Of a stretch of 64,000 nucleotides of DNA, positions 1 to 12,508 are shown piece after piece (the stretch's first letter is position 1; each line of letters starts with the position of its first letter). This DNA comes from Cinclus cinclus. Its lineage: Eukaryota > Chordata > Aves > Passeriformes > Cinclidae. The translations under genes were made by a program, and so were the position numbers. A model generated the notes under the pieces. The model had not been told where the DNA came from. It saw only the letters and a program-made list of their open reading frames with translations, and searched no databases. The stretch lies in assembly GCF_963662255.1 (NCBI RefSeq), contig NC_085050.1:24918631-24982630 (forward strand), written 5' to 3'.

Positions 1-1264
1 AGAGTTTGAGAAATTTGGCACTTCATCCTTGAGAACTACCAAGGCAGATATTTCAGGACTATCTTAATCTCTTTAATTTTCCCACCTCTCCAGATGGGAG
101 AAGTGCAAGTTCAGGAAACTGATATGCTAGAGGGAGGTTTCCTCTCACTCTGCGGTGTATGGCAGAATTACCACCTGAACTGTGGTAACTCAGTTCTTTT
201 CAAAGGTTATGAACAACTAATGCATGAGACAAACAGTGAAGAGACAAAGAGAACAAAACTACTATAAAAATGCATTTTTAAGGTGATTTTGTTCTAAAAC
301 TTGGCATATTTCTTGAGTCACTGCCATCAGAGGAAGATTCTGCAGGTTGAAACAAGTCCTTGATCTTTTGTTCCTTTTCCTGTAAACAGAATTCCAGATA
401 CGTGTGAAAACCCCGGGACTGTTTAACCTTAAAATTCAGCTTTCTGTGCTCATTTGCAGTAGTTATAACTGAAAATGAAACTTGCCTTGCTGTAGTATAA
501 AGGAGAGCCCAAGGCAGTGCACAAGAGAAATGTTTTAATGAGCTTTAATGGAACAGAATGAACGAAGATTTATGCATTACCTTCACAGTACAAATAGGAG
601 GGGGAAAAGGATGTGAGCAAAATCAACAGACATGATGAAATGTACAAAACATTAAGTTGGTCTGAGTTTGAAGGTGCTACTCTAAGCTGCTACTTCACAG
701 TAGCAATGCCTGGCTTGAGATAAAAATTATCAAAGAGTCATTATAGTCAAATCCACCCAAGCAAGAAAATACAGCTTGTCATAGAATATCAAGCACCCTA
801 ATGAATTAGAATAAAAAAGGAAGATTATTTTGAATACAAAAAAAATAAGGGAATAGCCTCAGCGGACTCAGATGTTTGTATTCTTTTACATTTCATTATT
901 AAATGTGCAAGTTTGTGTCCTGTTAAATCCAAACAGCAGCACTGTGCCAGCTACTAAGAAGATGGTTCTATCCCAGATGAACCAGCATGCCATGTATTAG
1001 AGGAGTTGTTTAGATAACTTCTGGGAAAAAAAATAAAAACAAAACACACACATACACACAAAAACCCCCTAAGAACAATTCTTCATGGTACATTTATAAC
1101 TGCTCAAAAATAACCCAGTACACAACAATTTAACATCAGGAAATTAGTAACTGCTCGTTTCCAAGTGACTTGCTGAATGTCAAATGAGATCCAAGCGCTA
1201 GCCTCTTGTAACACACCTGAAGAGACATGTCCTCCATTTATCAACCCACACTTCTGCACTCGTA

Positions 1265-1340
1265 CCCTTCTCCCCCTCCTTCTTCTCCTTCTCCTTCTCC
1301 TTCTCCTTCTCCTTCTTCCTCTCCCTCTCCCTCCCCCTCT
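1265..1340 (+). repeat. 76-nt homopyrimidine tract (CTT/TCC-rich)
   Basis: Every base from 1265 to 1340 is C or T, built mainly from TTCTCC units. On the transcribed (minus) strand it is GA-rich. It generates long artificial Arg- or Leu-rich frames on the two strands. It lies in GABRG1 intron 3. Confidence 0.95.
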
Positions 1341-2038
1341 GGAATCAGTCAACTACAGACATAATCCTATTATTCATCCCACCTGAAAGATGTTGATTTG
1401 CAGCCTCATGGTGGGTGGCAGCAGCAGCTCACCCTGCTCTTCAGCAGGGACCCAGAGGCAGTGTTGTGATTTCACCCAAGAACACTTATTCCACTTCTAC
1501 CAGCTGCCTTGGCGACATTACTACCCACTTCTATAGCATATCTATTTATCCTATGCCTCCCTGTGACCTCTCTGTCTTTGAGGGTCCATAATACATCCTG
1601 AGGTGGCACATATTCTTCACAAAATGCATCTTACATGGGATCATATCTTTAGCCCAAAATATTTCCTACTTCTTTTTAAGAAGGGGAAATCTGAGTCCCT
1701 AAAATTTGTTTAAAAATAGGTGGAAAAATCACCATACTCTTTTTTCTTAGAGTATTTCATTTCTAAGCCAAGATGAATAAAAGCCCTATATTTTTTTTAG
1801 AGATTGTGTAAGCAACAAGATTTATACAATAATCTATTAGTGCAATAAATCTTTCTAGCCAACTATTTTGCTTTCCTTGTTTTCCTACAAAATTTAAAAT
1901 TAGCACTTATCACTTCTACTCATCTTTCATGAAATTCACCATTTAATGCCACTGTGCAACCATAACAATTGGTTTACTACTCTCTCTTCTGAATTAAACT
2001 AATGATGAAATAGCCATGCAGAATAAAGTGGAATCTAT

Positions 2039-2065
2039 CTATGGCTGTGTTAGTCACAGCCATAG
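2039..2065. repeat. Perfect 11-bp inverted repeat (hairpin)
   Basis: CTATGGCTGTG at 2039-2049 is the exact reverse complement of CACAGCCATAG at 2055-2065, with a five-base loop TTAGT. It lies in intron 3. There is no poly-T on either side to suggest a Pol III or other small-RNA gene. Confidence 0.85.
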
Positions 2066-2542
2066 CAGAATGCATGCTTATTCATATTTGGCCTCACATG
2101 GTTCAAGAACAACGGCACATATTGGCTCGTATTTGGCATTTGATTAAATCACTGAGTATTTTCTTTTCACAGCTGGCATGAAGTGCCCACCTGCCTAATT
2201 ATTTACAGATAACTTCAATCCTCCTCCATCTCTTTCCTGTTTAAAAGATTGTAACAAACTCCAAAGGCTGGGAACAGTTTGACTAATCAGAGATTACCAT
2301 TAAAGGACCAGGCAGGACCAGGAAACAAACTGTGACTATTGACAAACAGATTCATAGCCTGAGTGAAAGTCATTTAATATATAAAAACAATTACTTCTAT
2401 CAAAGAAGGAACAGCTACTGAAGGAGGATAAATAGATTCTTCAATGTGTTTCATTGTCATGAACAGTTCAATTACAGTCAGACTTCAAAACAGGTCAGTG
2501 GATTGCTATTTTTTTTAACTGGAAAGCTGTGAAAGAAAGAGA

Positions 2543-2617
2543 AGCGGATATCATCTAATCATCTATCATCTAAATAGATGACATAGATGACAGCGGATAT
2601 CATCTATCATCTAAATA
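2543..2617 (+). repeat. Imperfect local duplication, 49-nt offset
   Basis: The string AGCGGATATCATCTA occurs at 2543-2557 and again at 2592-2606, each followed by a TCATCTAAATA tail (the first after an extra ATCATCTA). Between them is ATAGATGACATAGATGAC. It is a short local duplication rich in ATCATCT units. Confidence 0.9.
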
Positions 2618-4408
2618 CAACTCCTCATTATAAACTCCATCACACAAATTCGGAAAAATGTAGCAAAGAAGAAAAAAAGAATTCTTGGATACTTTTCCTG
2701 ACAGTCCAACAACAGATTTGATATTCCATTGTGGAGAAGGCAAGTAACAAGTAGCTAAATTGCTGGCTGGATTATGTTAAATGCAACACATTTTGTTTGA
2801 GAACAGGTGAAAATGGCATAGTCTCATGAGGCCAAACAGAAAATCAAGGAAGAGTCCCAAAACCAAACTCAGAACTAAAAAAATTGTTGCAAACTACAGA
2901 CCTAAAATACAGCTAATGACCAGTCAATTTCATAGAAAAATGAATAAAAACATACTGCTACAATTTTATCGTTGCTCAGAAACCCACCCCAGCTTTTCTT
3001 CCATATTCAAAAGGTTCCTATAATGGCATGTTCTGCAATCTCTTTCATATGGAGTTCCTCAAAGCAGTTCAACTAACAAGTTAACATGACTTCAATTTAG
3101 TCAGTTATTTTATCATTCTATTCAGCATTCTAATTCCTTAAGCTGGAATTCCATGTCAGTAAGGCAGGGAATTTCTCAGAAAGATAATTAAGAAGGTGAA
3201 ACTAAAGAAAGCATTCTACCAGTCTATATGTTCCCATTAAAGATGTGATTTAATACCAAATATCAATTTATTATTCTGATGGAAAGATTTTATAAACAAA
3301 AAAGTCATAGACAAAACCAGTAATCACATGCCATCCTAAGAGGTAAGCCCAAAATAAAGCATCAAGCATCAGCCAATTTATCTTCATCTTCCCAGGGTGC
3401 TGCCAATAAACACTCGTAACCTTTACTTTTTCCCTCAACCAAATTTATTTTGACATCAATAAGGGGCTATAAAGTAATTTATTAAAATACTTAACCTATC
3501 CTTGATGTATAACCTCTCTTAACAAAATGTTGAGACTGTGGCTACCCTCCCGGGTAGGTTACTTTTAAAGCTCTTTAAAGAGATTTTTTTTTGAGCTGCT
3601 TGGGCTAATGATGGTTTCAGAACTTAGTCCCCACGGCTGAGACCAAAGCAAAAAGTAAAATTTCTTGGTTTAGTAAACCATTTTATTTTTCTCTCTAAAG
3701 CAATCTGAACTTACTGACCTTAGGATGAAACCTAATAGATCCAACAAACCACAGTGCTTCTGACACGTACCTGTAATATTACATTAATGATACTGCAGCC
3801 ATGGAGGATGTGAGGGCTGCAGGAAATGCAGTGAACAGAAGTGCATAACGTCTGCTTCCAGAGTCTTTTAATGAGTCAGATTGATATAATGGTACAGATA
3901 ATCACACTGGAGGATGCTATGAGAACATATGCATAGGCTAAGTGGAAATATGGCAAATCATAACTACAGAAGGTAAGGGAGTACAGCAAGACCTACATAG
4001 TCACAATTCTGAAAAAAAATCTCACTCTTCACATCATAATTTGACATCTGTGCTAATCTAGTCCTTATTCTGAACATGCAAATTGACAGATGCAAACAAC
4101 CATATGAATAAAAGGCAAGACTTATTTCAATGTTTTGTAGATAATGAATAGTGAAAAGATCAGCTAGAAAAGTAACTAAAGCACTTCAGCAAAATCTATA
4201 CTTTTATTTCATCAAGTTAGATTTTGGTCATTTGAAGAGACCATAAGGAGAGGAAGTACATAAGTTATATACATAATCTATATACATTCTCATGGTAAAA
4301 AGTACGTAAAAAGTTGTGATTTACTTTTCAATAGAAAATTGAATATTTCAGTCAGTAGCTCTCATGAACAAACATTAAACTCTAGAAAGAGCTAGAGAAG
4401 AGAACTCA

Positions 4409-4520
4409 GAACAAAACAAAAACCCACAACAACAACAACCAAGAAAAAACCAAAAACTGAAAAAAACCACCCCAACTGAACAAAAAAAACCACACAAAAA
4501 ATAAAAACAAACCAACCAAA
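4409..4520 (+). repeat. A/C-rich low-complexity stretch
   Basis: Over 100 nt made almost only of A and C, with CAACAACAACAA and runs of A6-A8. It may be a decayed poly-A or CAA microsatellite. No coding frame. Confidence 0.85.
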
Positions 4521-7500
4521 CATACTTAAATGCATATATATCAAAAACCCAGGAATAAATAGATTAAAGATTTGGCTTAGAGATTGTCAATAGTGATTTA
4601 TCAGCTCTATTGACTGTACTTTCTAAAATAAGCAGCTACATTTACCTTCCTGTGATTAGAAACACTCTAGCCAAAATTGGACTCACAGGCAACATTAACA
4701 ACAAAGCCATACATTAGTTGAGCACACAAGGTTTTGTAGTTTCCCTGCATAATTAAAGGGAATACTTCACTGTTCAGTATGGTGAAACTGTTTACAAAGC
4801 AAGACTAATTGCACAGTTACTGTTTGGTCTCTAATGTACATGGTTTTCCTGCCATTCTTCAAAATCTCAATATTGACTTACCTGTGGCCTGGTTTCTACT
4901 CTGCAACTCCTGTAAAATGCATGGTCCTACATGAAATACAGCATACTTGTTTGGTTTTCTGGTTGATGAGACAGAAATCAGCTCCAAACATCAATTATCT
5001 GCTACACTATACAAGATATATAATATATAAGAGCACGTGGAGCCATCAAGAACTTCCTAAAAGGATCCTCTACTTACTGGTCTCAAGAACATAACCTGTT
5101 GTGGGGTCTAAACCTCTAAAATAGAGACACTATTGTTATTCAAAAAGGCAACATCTCAATCAACATTTATTGTATGCTGGTAAATGACACACTTCAAAAC
5201 AGCCCTAGAAAAAGTGTTTTAAACATGCATTCTCCATGGTGGTCTAAATAAGCAGCCAGACATGAAAGACTCTGTGAAATTTAAAAACTGTGCAAAAGCA
5301 GAATAAAATGGAAGCCAAGATCAACAAGTAGTGAAGTTGCATTCACTTATTAGCAGAAGCATATTCCATTCCTTAATGCCTACTTGGTCAGTGCAGTCAC
5401 CCCTCCTGCCAAGGCAAAGGACCCCTCTTTCCAGGGTCATCTTCTCAGCAAAGAGCTTGGAGGTGCTGCTGCAGGACAAGGCTTCCAGACCTCGCCCCTC
5501 TCAGCAAAGAGAACTTCCTGTAGTGAGGAACCCCATGAGGAGAGAAACCCAGCTACAGCTGCCTGGCTTTTAAAAGATTGAGGTTTTGTGGTGTCAGCAC
5601 AGATCCTGACAGCAGCCCTTGCAGGGCCAGTGAATTACAGCAGCTTCCTCTGGGGCACAGCAGCAGAGGCGGTGTGAAAACCTCTGTGACAAGAGCCATT
5701 GCTGAGGTCAGCCTCTACTGCAACAAGCTGCTACGAGCTATTGCAACAATCGAAGCACACCCTCAGCCTCCCTTCTCCAAAACCCAGTGCCAATCTAGGC
5801 CAGCAGAATTATCCACACAACTGGAACGCCGCACGACGTATGTCCATACAGACAGACAGACAGATAAGGAATTTATAACAAAGAACAAGTGTGTCATGTT
5901 CTTCCAAATATTTGCCTTATAGCTGACACAGAGTTAAGACGTACAGACAAAAAGTTAAATGTATCTTGTCTTAGCTGCAGACACAAGGGGCACAACACAG
6001 CTGAAGAAGACAAAGTATTTAGAGAGGATATTAGGGCACAGGAAGTAATGATAAAATATTAATCAGAGCGGACAAGTAGTCTGGGCAGCTTTGGGGTGAA
6101 AAGAAAGAGTAAAGTAATGTTTGGGTTAGCTTTAACACTGGTCAATACCTTTACCTTTTTAAGTGCTATTTAATACTTACATTAACGTTACTCCTGGTTT
6201 AGTTCATCTCAGTTCACAACTGAACTATGCAGGCACTCAATGTTGCTTATACAGGATACATAACTTCTGCAAGGAGATTATGGCTTGAATTGAACAAGAA
6301 AGGAAAGATTTGGAAAGCCAACGGGGATATAATTACAGATAGCAACTTCAGCACAACATGATCTTAATTATTTGTTGAATTTTGTAACCTTCACAGAGGG
6401 GGAAAAATGGGAACCAAGTAAAAGGAAAAGTAAGTTTAAACAGAAACGAAATGAGAAACAATGAAGTGGTTTTGCAGACATTTATAGGAATTTTCTTTCA
6501 AGCATAAAGGGCAGCTTGGGAGAAACTGATATAAAGAGTTGAAAGTATGGGAGCAGAAACTAGCAAGATCTGAGGCAGGAAATGGCCTCTTGAGAGGAAA
6601 AAAAACAACTAAAAATCGCTGAGGACAGGTTTTGAAGTACCTTGAAAGTGAAAGGAACAGTTTATGTGTGAGATCCAATGAAAGAGAAGACAAAAGAAGA
6701 ACTTGAGCAAGAGAAAAGTCAGTAGAAAAAGTGTAAAATTTTATCTATAGGGCACCACTAGATGATATGAGTGGAGCCAAGTTGCAGCTGGAAATGTTAC
6801 AGAAATACATTAGCATAACAATGGGAATTTGGACAAGAGTTTTCATGCGACAGCATAAAAAATAAAGGAATATAGAATCCCTTTCTATTCAGAATTTTCA
6901 GTACTAAAACTGAGACCCTACTCCTGGTTCTAAGATCCATCTCATCATAGAAAATTTTTAGATTTCAGTTTTCAGTGGCATAGAATAATGATTATTCACA
7001 GCAACTGAGAGTGTGTAAGAGGTGAAAAGTTGTAAGCTTTAAAGCTGCGATTCAGCCATATTGAGCTAACAAAATAACTGTGAACACATATGAGTGACGC
7101 AAGACAGAATTTAAACTGGACAAAAGGAGTCAGAATAGCAGGCAACCAACAAAAAAAAAGGTGGCTAAATTTGTACATGAAACTTTCCAAGAAGGAACTG
7201 AGCACAGGAGAAGAGAAGGTGAACATTGAATACATTCTGTGCAAAAGCAACAGAAGAAAAACTTTAAGAAATACATTCACATCAACACTTAAGTAGATCA
7301 AGTGTTAGGAACAGAAGAAACTAAAAGACTTTATCACAACACACTGACACACTGACCACAGATAAAAAGAAAGTTTTTCCAGAATTGTTGCCTAGCTCTA
7401 TTCATGTCCACAGCTCAGCTCTCCAGACATTTCTTGAACAAATTATAGAATCACGGATGAGCCCTGTGCACCTACAGAGCACTTACATCAGAAATCTCAG

Positions 7501-10500
7501 GTACATCACAGGCAGTTGGTTATTGCTCTGGCTGTGGATGCTATGAATCTGAGACAAAACAAACAGGATTTCCACTCAGTGCCTGGCACACTATACTGAA
7601 ATCAGGGGAGTGAAGTAAAAATAAACAGTAGTTGTTGTAGTAGTACTATTACCATATTGATTATAATCGTTACTGTAACCATGCCAGCTGTGGCTTAAGT
7701 GATTCAGTGGTACAGTACAAAACCAGTATTTCCCAAAGCATGAACTAATCTAAGATTTAAGAACCAACCACAGCACAAAAAACCTGCAGCCTTACATAAC
7801 AGCATTGCTATTATACGGCACATAGAAATTAGGCCATATTTTACAGCAAAAACATAGATTTTCCTAGTGACTTGTGTGAAACCTTCAGTACCTCTTCTGG
7901 CTTCATACCTATTAAGGGACAATTGGTAAAATGCAGCTGAAAACAGGAAAAATACTGAATGCTGTTTAAAGCTGGGACTGAAAAGATGTCTGTTCTCTGC
8001 TTTTGTTTCAGAAGGCTACAGAAACATTTGTCAGTTGTACAGTAACTGCATTTTCCCTCACCCCTCACCATTCCCTTCAAAATGATCATAGGAATTGGGA
8101 CCAACAAAGGAACTGCTATGCTGTCCCAGTATGAGTAGAATACTGCATGTATTTGGCCAACTTTCCCTGAACAAGACAAGCTTAGAGCTATTTTCCAATA
8201 GCAGCAACCAAACTGCAAAAACCAGATTAATCAATTAAAGCTAGCACTGCTTTTAGGGGAATAAAAAAGGAGAGAACAACCATGAAATTGTACTTGTGAA
8301 GTATTACTCAGTTTCTAGAGATGGTAACATAAAAAATGCTAGCAGAACTTTGGGGGTTGACTTTTAAGTATATGCCATAAAAAACCCCACAATGCTCAAG
8401 GCTACTGAAAAAATATTTATTCAGCTGCTGTACATGAACAGTGTCCATCAGTCTCAAGCAGTCATCTGAGTAAGCCAATTAACCATGATCACTTGCAGGG
8501 CTGACAGGCACCACAATGATTGGAATCTATCTTCCCTAATTGAAATAAAAGTGTACATTGGGAAAAAAATAATTCTAACTTCTTTCAAAGAAGATGTTGT
8601 ATGATAAGAAACAGGTACTATTCAAAGACTCGTTGGTACTTTTGTCCTCTTAAATGAACAAATTGATCACAGAATTTCTTCCATTTGAAATAGAATTAAA
8701 CCAATTTGCATAAAGTACATATACTTGACTTTCCAAAAATTTCTATTGCATGCACACTGAATCCACACAACCTTTAGGAAACCTCATAAATTCTCAAATA
8801 TGGGCCAAAGTGCATCCTTCATTATCTTCCTTTCAGTCAGTCTGTTTAAAGCTCGTAGAGATAGTGGTTCTCCTCAAAACAGTCTTCAAAAATGAAAGCA
8901 ATACTGACCTCCAGGATAAGTTTCAGGTATTTCACATACCACAACAAGACCTATCAAGCAGTGTTCATCCAGTCCTGAAATATTACTATTATTGCAGCAT
9001 TTGAGTAGCACTGATGTATTGTGTTTAGATTTCTCATATGGAGCTGTGTTCATTTAGACAGACAGCTCTGTAACAGACAGACAAGGAGGTAGGGAGAGAG
9101 AGTTCATATCTTTCCTTTTAGACAATTCCTACTTTGGATTTTTTTCTGTAGTGCTTAAATCCATAAGTCAATGTGACATGTGAAGTCAATGTTTACACAT
9201 GTAAATTTACTAGTTATCTGCAGGATCAGGGTCTTGCTGAATCCAGAATCACTGAGTAAAACAGCATTTAATATAATTCAAAAGTGGAGTTTAAACTATG
9301 TTGTTTTACAGAATAATGCACAGAAAGACTGTATCTTTAAGTACTGGATTTCAGGGTACCTTCAGGTAATGTATTTTCAGGTCATGATTACTTACATTCT
9401 ACTAAACTTTGTGTAAATTATATTGCATTGTAAAGTAAGAGTACAAACCTTCAAACCCTCAATACAAATTTAGTGACCAGTAGAATAAGTGCAGTGATGC
9501 ACCTGGCCACAAAGTGTCCTCCACAAGTGAAATAATATTGAGCAATCTGTATTAGGATGCTGATCCCATTAATACCAAGATACCTTGAAAAAACAGAAGT
9601 AAAAAATCCTACAGCTAGTTACTGCAACTCAAGAGTGAATCGGAATTTAGAAATCAAAGGATACTTAAAATTCACCACCAGCACATCCTACATAAAGTCA
9701 TACATGGTACAATATGACAAGAAAAATTGTATTCCACCAATGTCCATGTCATGAGGTCTCCCTACCAAAGTAACATATTGTATACTCTGTGAGTATCTGA
9801 ATAACTAAGTGTTTTAGCTCTCTTGTTAAAAATAAGAGTGGTAGGCTTAAAAGTATGGCTTCAACCTGTGACCAGATTAGCATTCAATGGTCAATAAGCA
9901 AAGATCATGTTACAAAAGCTAAATTATCGGCAGAAGAGAAATGTTGGGAAACAACAAGGAAACTGAACTGCTCTAGTGAAGTGCAGTCCTAAAAATTTAT
10001 CCTGAAATTTTCAGATTAGGCCTTCTAACAGCAGTTTCCAATATTAAATACAAAAAGGGAACACAGAACATCATCTCATTCACAGGAAGAGAATAAAAAA
10101 TAGTAGCTGACAAATACACTAAAATGGAAATTTTATCAGAATGCTTCAAAGTGTTAAATAATGATTTAGAAACTCTTCCAAAAGCAAAGAAATTCAAAAA
10201 CACTGTTTTGTTTCTGTAAACCTGTATATTTATATATGTATTATATTTTATACAGACAGATATAAACAATCTGGTAGAGCACTTCCTTTTAGTTTTTAGT
10301 CAATCAGTCACGATGTTTGTGAATCTTTATAGAAACAATCTGCTTCTTTCTATCTGTTTACTGTATGAAACTTGAGTAAATATACATCAAATACAGGGGA
10401 AGTATAAACTTATCTCTTTGCTTTTCATTTTTGACAGAATGATCCAATTCTGCTTCTTACTTAAAGAGCTGCATCTGCATTCCTTCTCAAAAAATTCCTC

Positions 10501-11040
10501 TCATTTCTGGTTTCAGTCTTTTATTGTTGTAAGAGTTTTGATCAAACAGAAATTACAAGATAAGGTCATCTCTTTGTTAAAGGAAAGCAGAAATATCTTG
10601 GAGGGGTGCCATGCCTCTCCCAGCCAACTGAACTGTGCATTTGAACAGCTTTCACAAGCCACAAAAGCTGTGGTGCTGACGTGATTCTCCCCTGGACACC
10701 TTGGGGCATCATCAGCACAAAACTCTGCATATTTATGAATACATAGGATTTAGGGGATGAGTACAGGGCAGACAAAGTTAATGAGGCCAACAGGCAGCAT
10801 GGATCAACATGCATTTTTGCACTGGGACCATATACCAGACTCTACTACTTGTATCACCATCAAACAATGGTTGATTTTCATCTTGGTCTTAGTTCGGAAG
10901 GTTGGAAAGGAAAAGCCTATTCTATTTATAGTGTTCAACATACAATAAAAATAGGCTCTAAATATCCACTGCACATCCAAACTCTGTAAAGAAATCCCTA
11001 GACCTACTGAGGATCAAGATTTTGCTCATTAAAATGCACT

Positions 11041-12265
11041 TAGAATCATCACATTATCAAGGCTGGAAGAGAGCTGTAAGATCATCAAGTCTGACCATTA
11101 ACCCAGAACTGTAGCTCCTAAGCCAGTGCACAACATCACCCAGCATCCAATCCAGACACCTCCTAAATACCTCTAGATGACTGCTGAGGGTAACTCCACA
11201 ACCCCCGCAGGCAATCTATTCCAATGCCAGACCATCCAAACAGTGAAAACGTTTTTTCAGTATCCAGTCTAAATATCACCTGTCTCTGCTTGAGGCCAGT
11301 TCCTCTTGTCCTCTCACTGTAGGCACAGTAAAAGAGACTGGACTCCACCTCACTACAACCTCCTTCCAGGGAGTTTTACAGTGATGAAGTCCCCCTGAGC
11401 CTCTCAAGACTAAACAAACCCAGCTCCCTCAGCTATTTTTCCTAAGACATGTTTTCTAGATCTTTCATAAGTCTCACTGCCCTTTGCTGGACATGCTCCA
11501 GCACTTCAGTGTCCTTTTTTAAAGCGAGGGACCCAGTACTCAAGTTTCAGCCCCACCAGTGCTGAGCACAGGGGGACAATCACTGCCCCGTCCTGCTGGC
11601 CACCCTATTGCTGATACAGGCCAGCAGGCACACACTGGCTCATCCTCAGCTGCTGTCAACCAGCACCCCCAAGGCCCTTTCTGCTAAACAGCTCTTCCCC
11701 TGCCTGCAGCACTGCATGGGGGTTTTGTAACTCAACTGCAGGACCCAGCACTTTGCCTTACTGAACTTTCTGCAGCTGTCCTTGGTCAATTGATCAAGTT
11801 TGTCCAAGTCTCTCTGCAGACCCTTCCTACCTTCAAGCAGATGAACATTCCTGCTCAGCTTAGTGTCATCTGCAAATTTACTGAGGGTCCCCTTGATCCC
11901 CTCATCCAGACCATAAATAACGACAGAACTCACTCCATTATTGAGCCCTGGGGAACACCACTAGCAACTGGCCACCAACTGAACTGAGTTCCATGCACCA
12001 CAACTCTCTGGGATCAGCCAGCCAGCCATTCTAGATTCCACCCATCCAAGCTATGAGCTGCCAGTTTTTCCAGGAGGATGCTGTGGAAGATAGAGTCAAA
12101 CATTTTACTGAAGTCTAGATAGAACACAGACTTTCCCTTGTCTTCTAAGCTGGTCATTTTGTCATAGAAGGAGGTCAGGTTGGTCAAGCTGGATCTTATT
12201 TTTACAAGTCCATGTTGGCTGGGTTTGACACCCTGGTAGTCCTGAATGTGCCATGTAATGGCATT
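11041..12265 (-). mobile_element. CR1 LINE fragment, RT C-terminal part to 3' end
   Basis: Minus-strand CR1 non-LTR retrotransposon, 5'-truncated. The 3' part near 11041 reads (plus strand) like the CR1 3' UTR, with TAGAATCATCACATTATCAA, GGCTGGAAGAGAGC and a 'cctcttgtcctctca' block. Between 11646 and 11933 the minus strand still encodes a reverse-transcriptase remnant with KFADDTKL (about 11856-11882), the F-A-D-D catalytic box, followed by LLEGRKGLQRDLDKLDQ and ending ERALGVLVDS, which is characteristic of CR1 ORF2. The frame is broken outside that part, so the copy is dead. The left edge near 12265 is where similarity to the CR1 consensus fades. It lies in GABRG1 intron 3 in the same orientation as the gene. 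Confidence 0.9.
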
Positions 12266-12485
12266 TTACATGGTTGTTGCACAATGCATAGCACAGATTA
12301 GCTCTAAAAAACAGATCCAAAAATCTTTAGATTTAGTATTTTAAGCTTAAACACTCTACTGATCCAGACACTTGTTTAAAGTGTTTATTCAGGATGCAGA
12401 TGCCTGAAGAGATCACAAGCTCTAGGAAAATATATCTTGATCATGGGGTGACTACAGAATCTAAAATGTTGTGTAGATCTTGCTA

Positions 12486-12508
12486 AATAGTAAAAAATAG
12501 TAAAAAAT
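12486..12508 (+). repeat. Short tandem duplication ATAGTAAAAA
   Basis: Two adjacent copies of an 11-nt unit (ATAGTAAAAAA) lie just outside the CR1 copy that ends at 12265. Trivial slippage-type repeat. Confidence 0.8.

Noticed and set aside
1104..1386. Frames with poly-Arg and poly-Leu
   Set aside because: Translations of the homopyrimidine tract at 1265-1340 on opposite strands.
11646..11933. 95-codon frame with reverse-transcriptase motif as a host gene
   Set aside because: It is a remnant of CR1 ORF2 inside a truncated, broken LINE copy.
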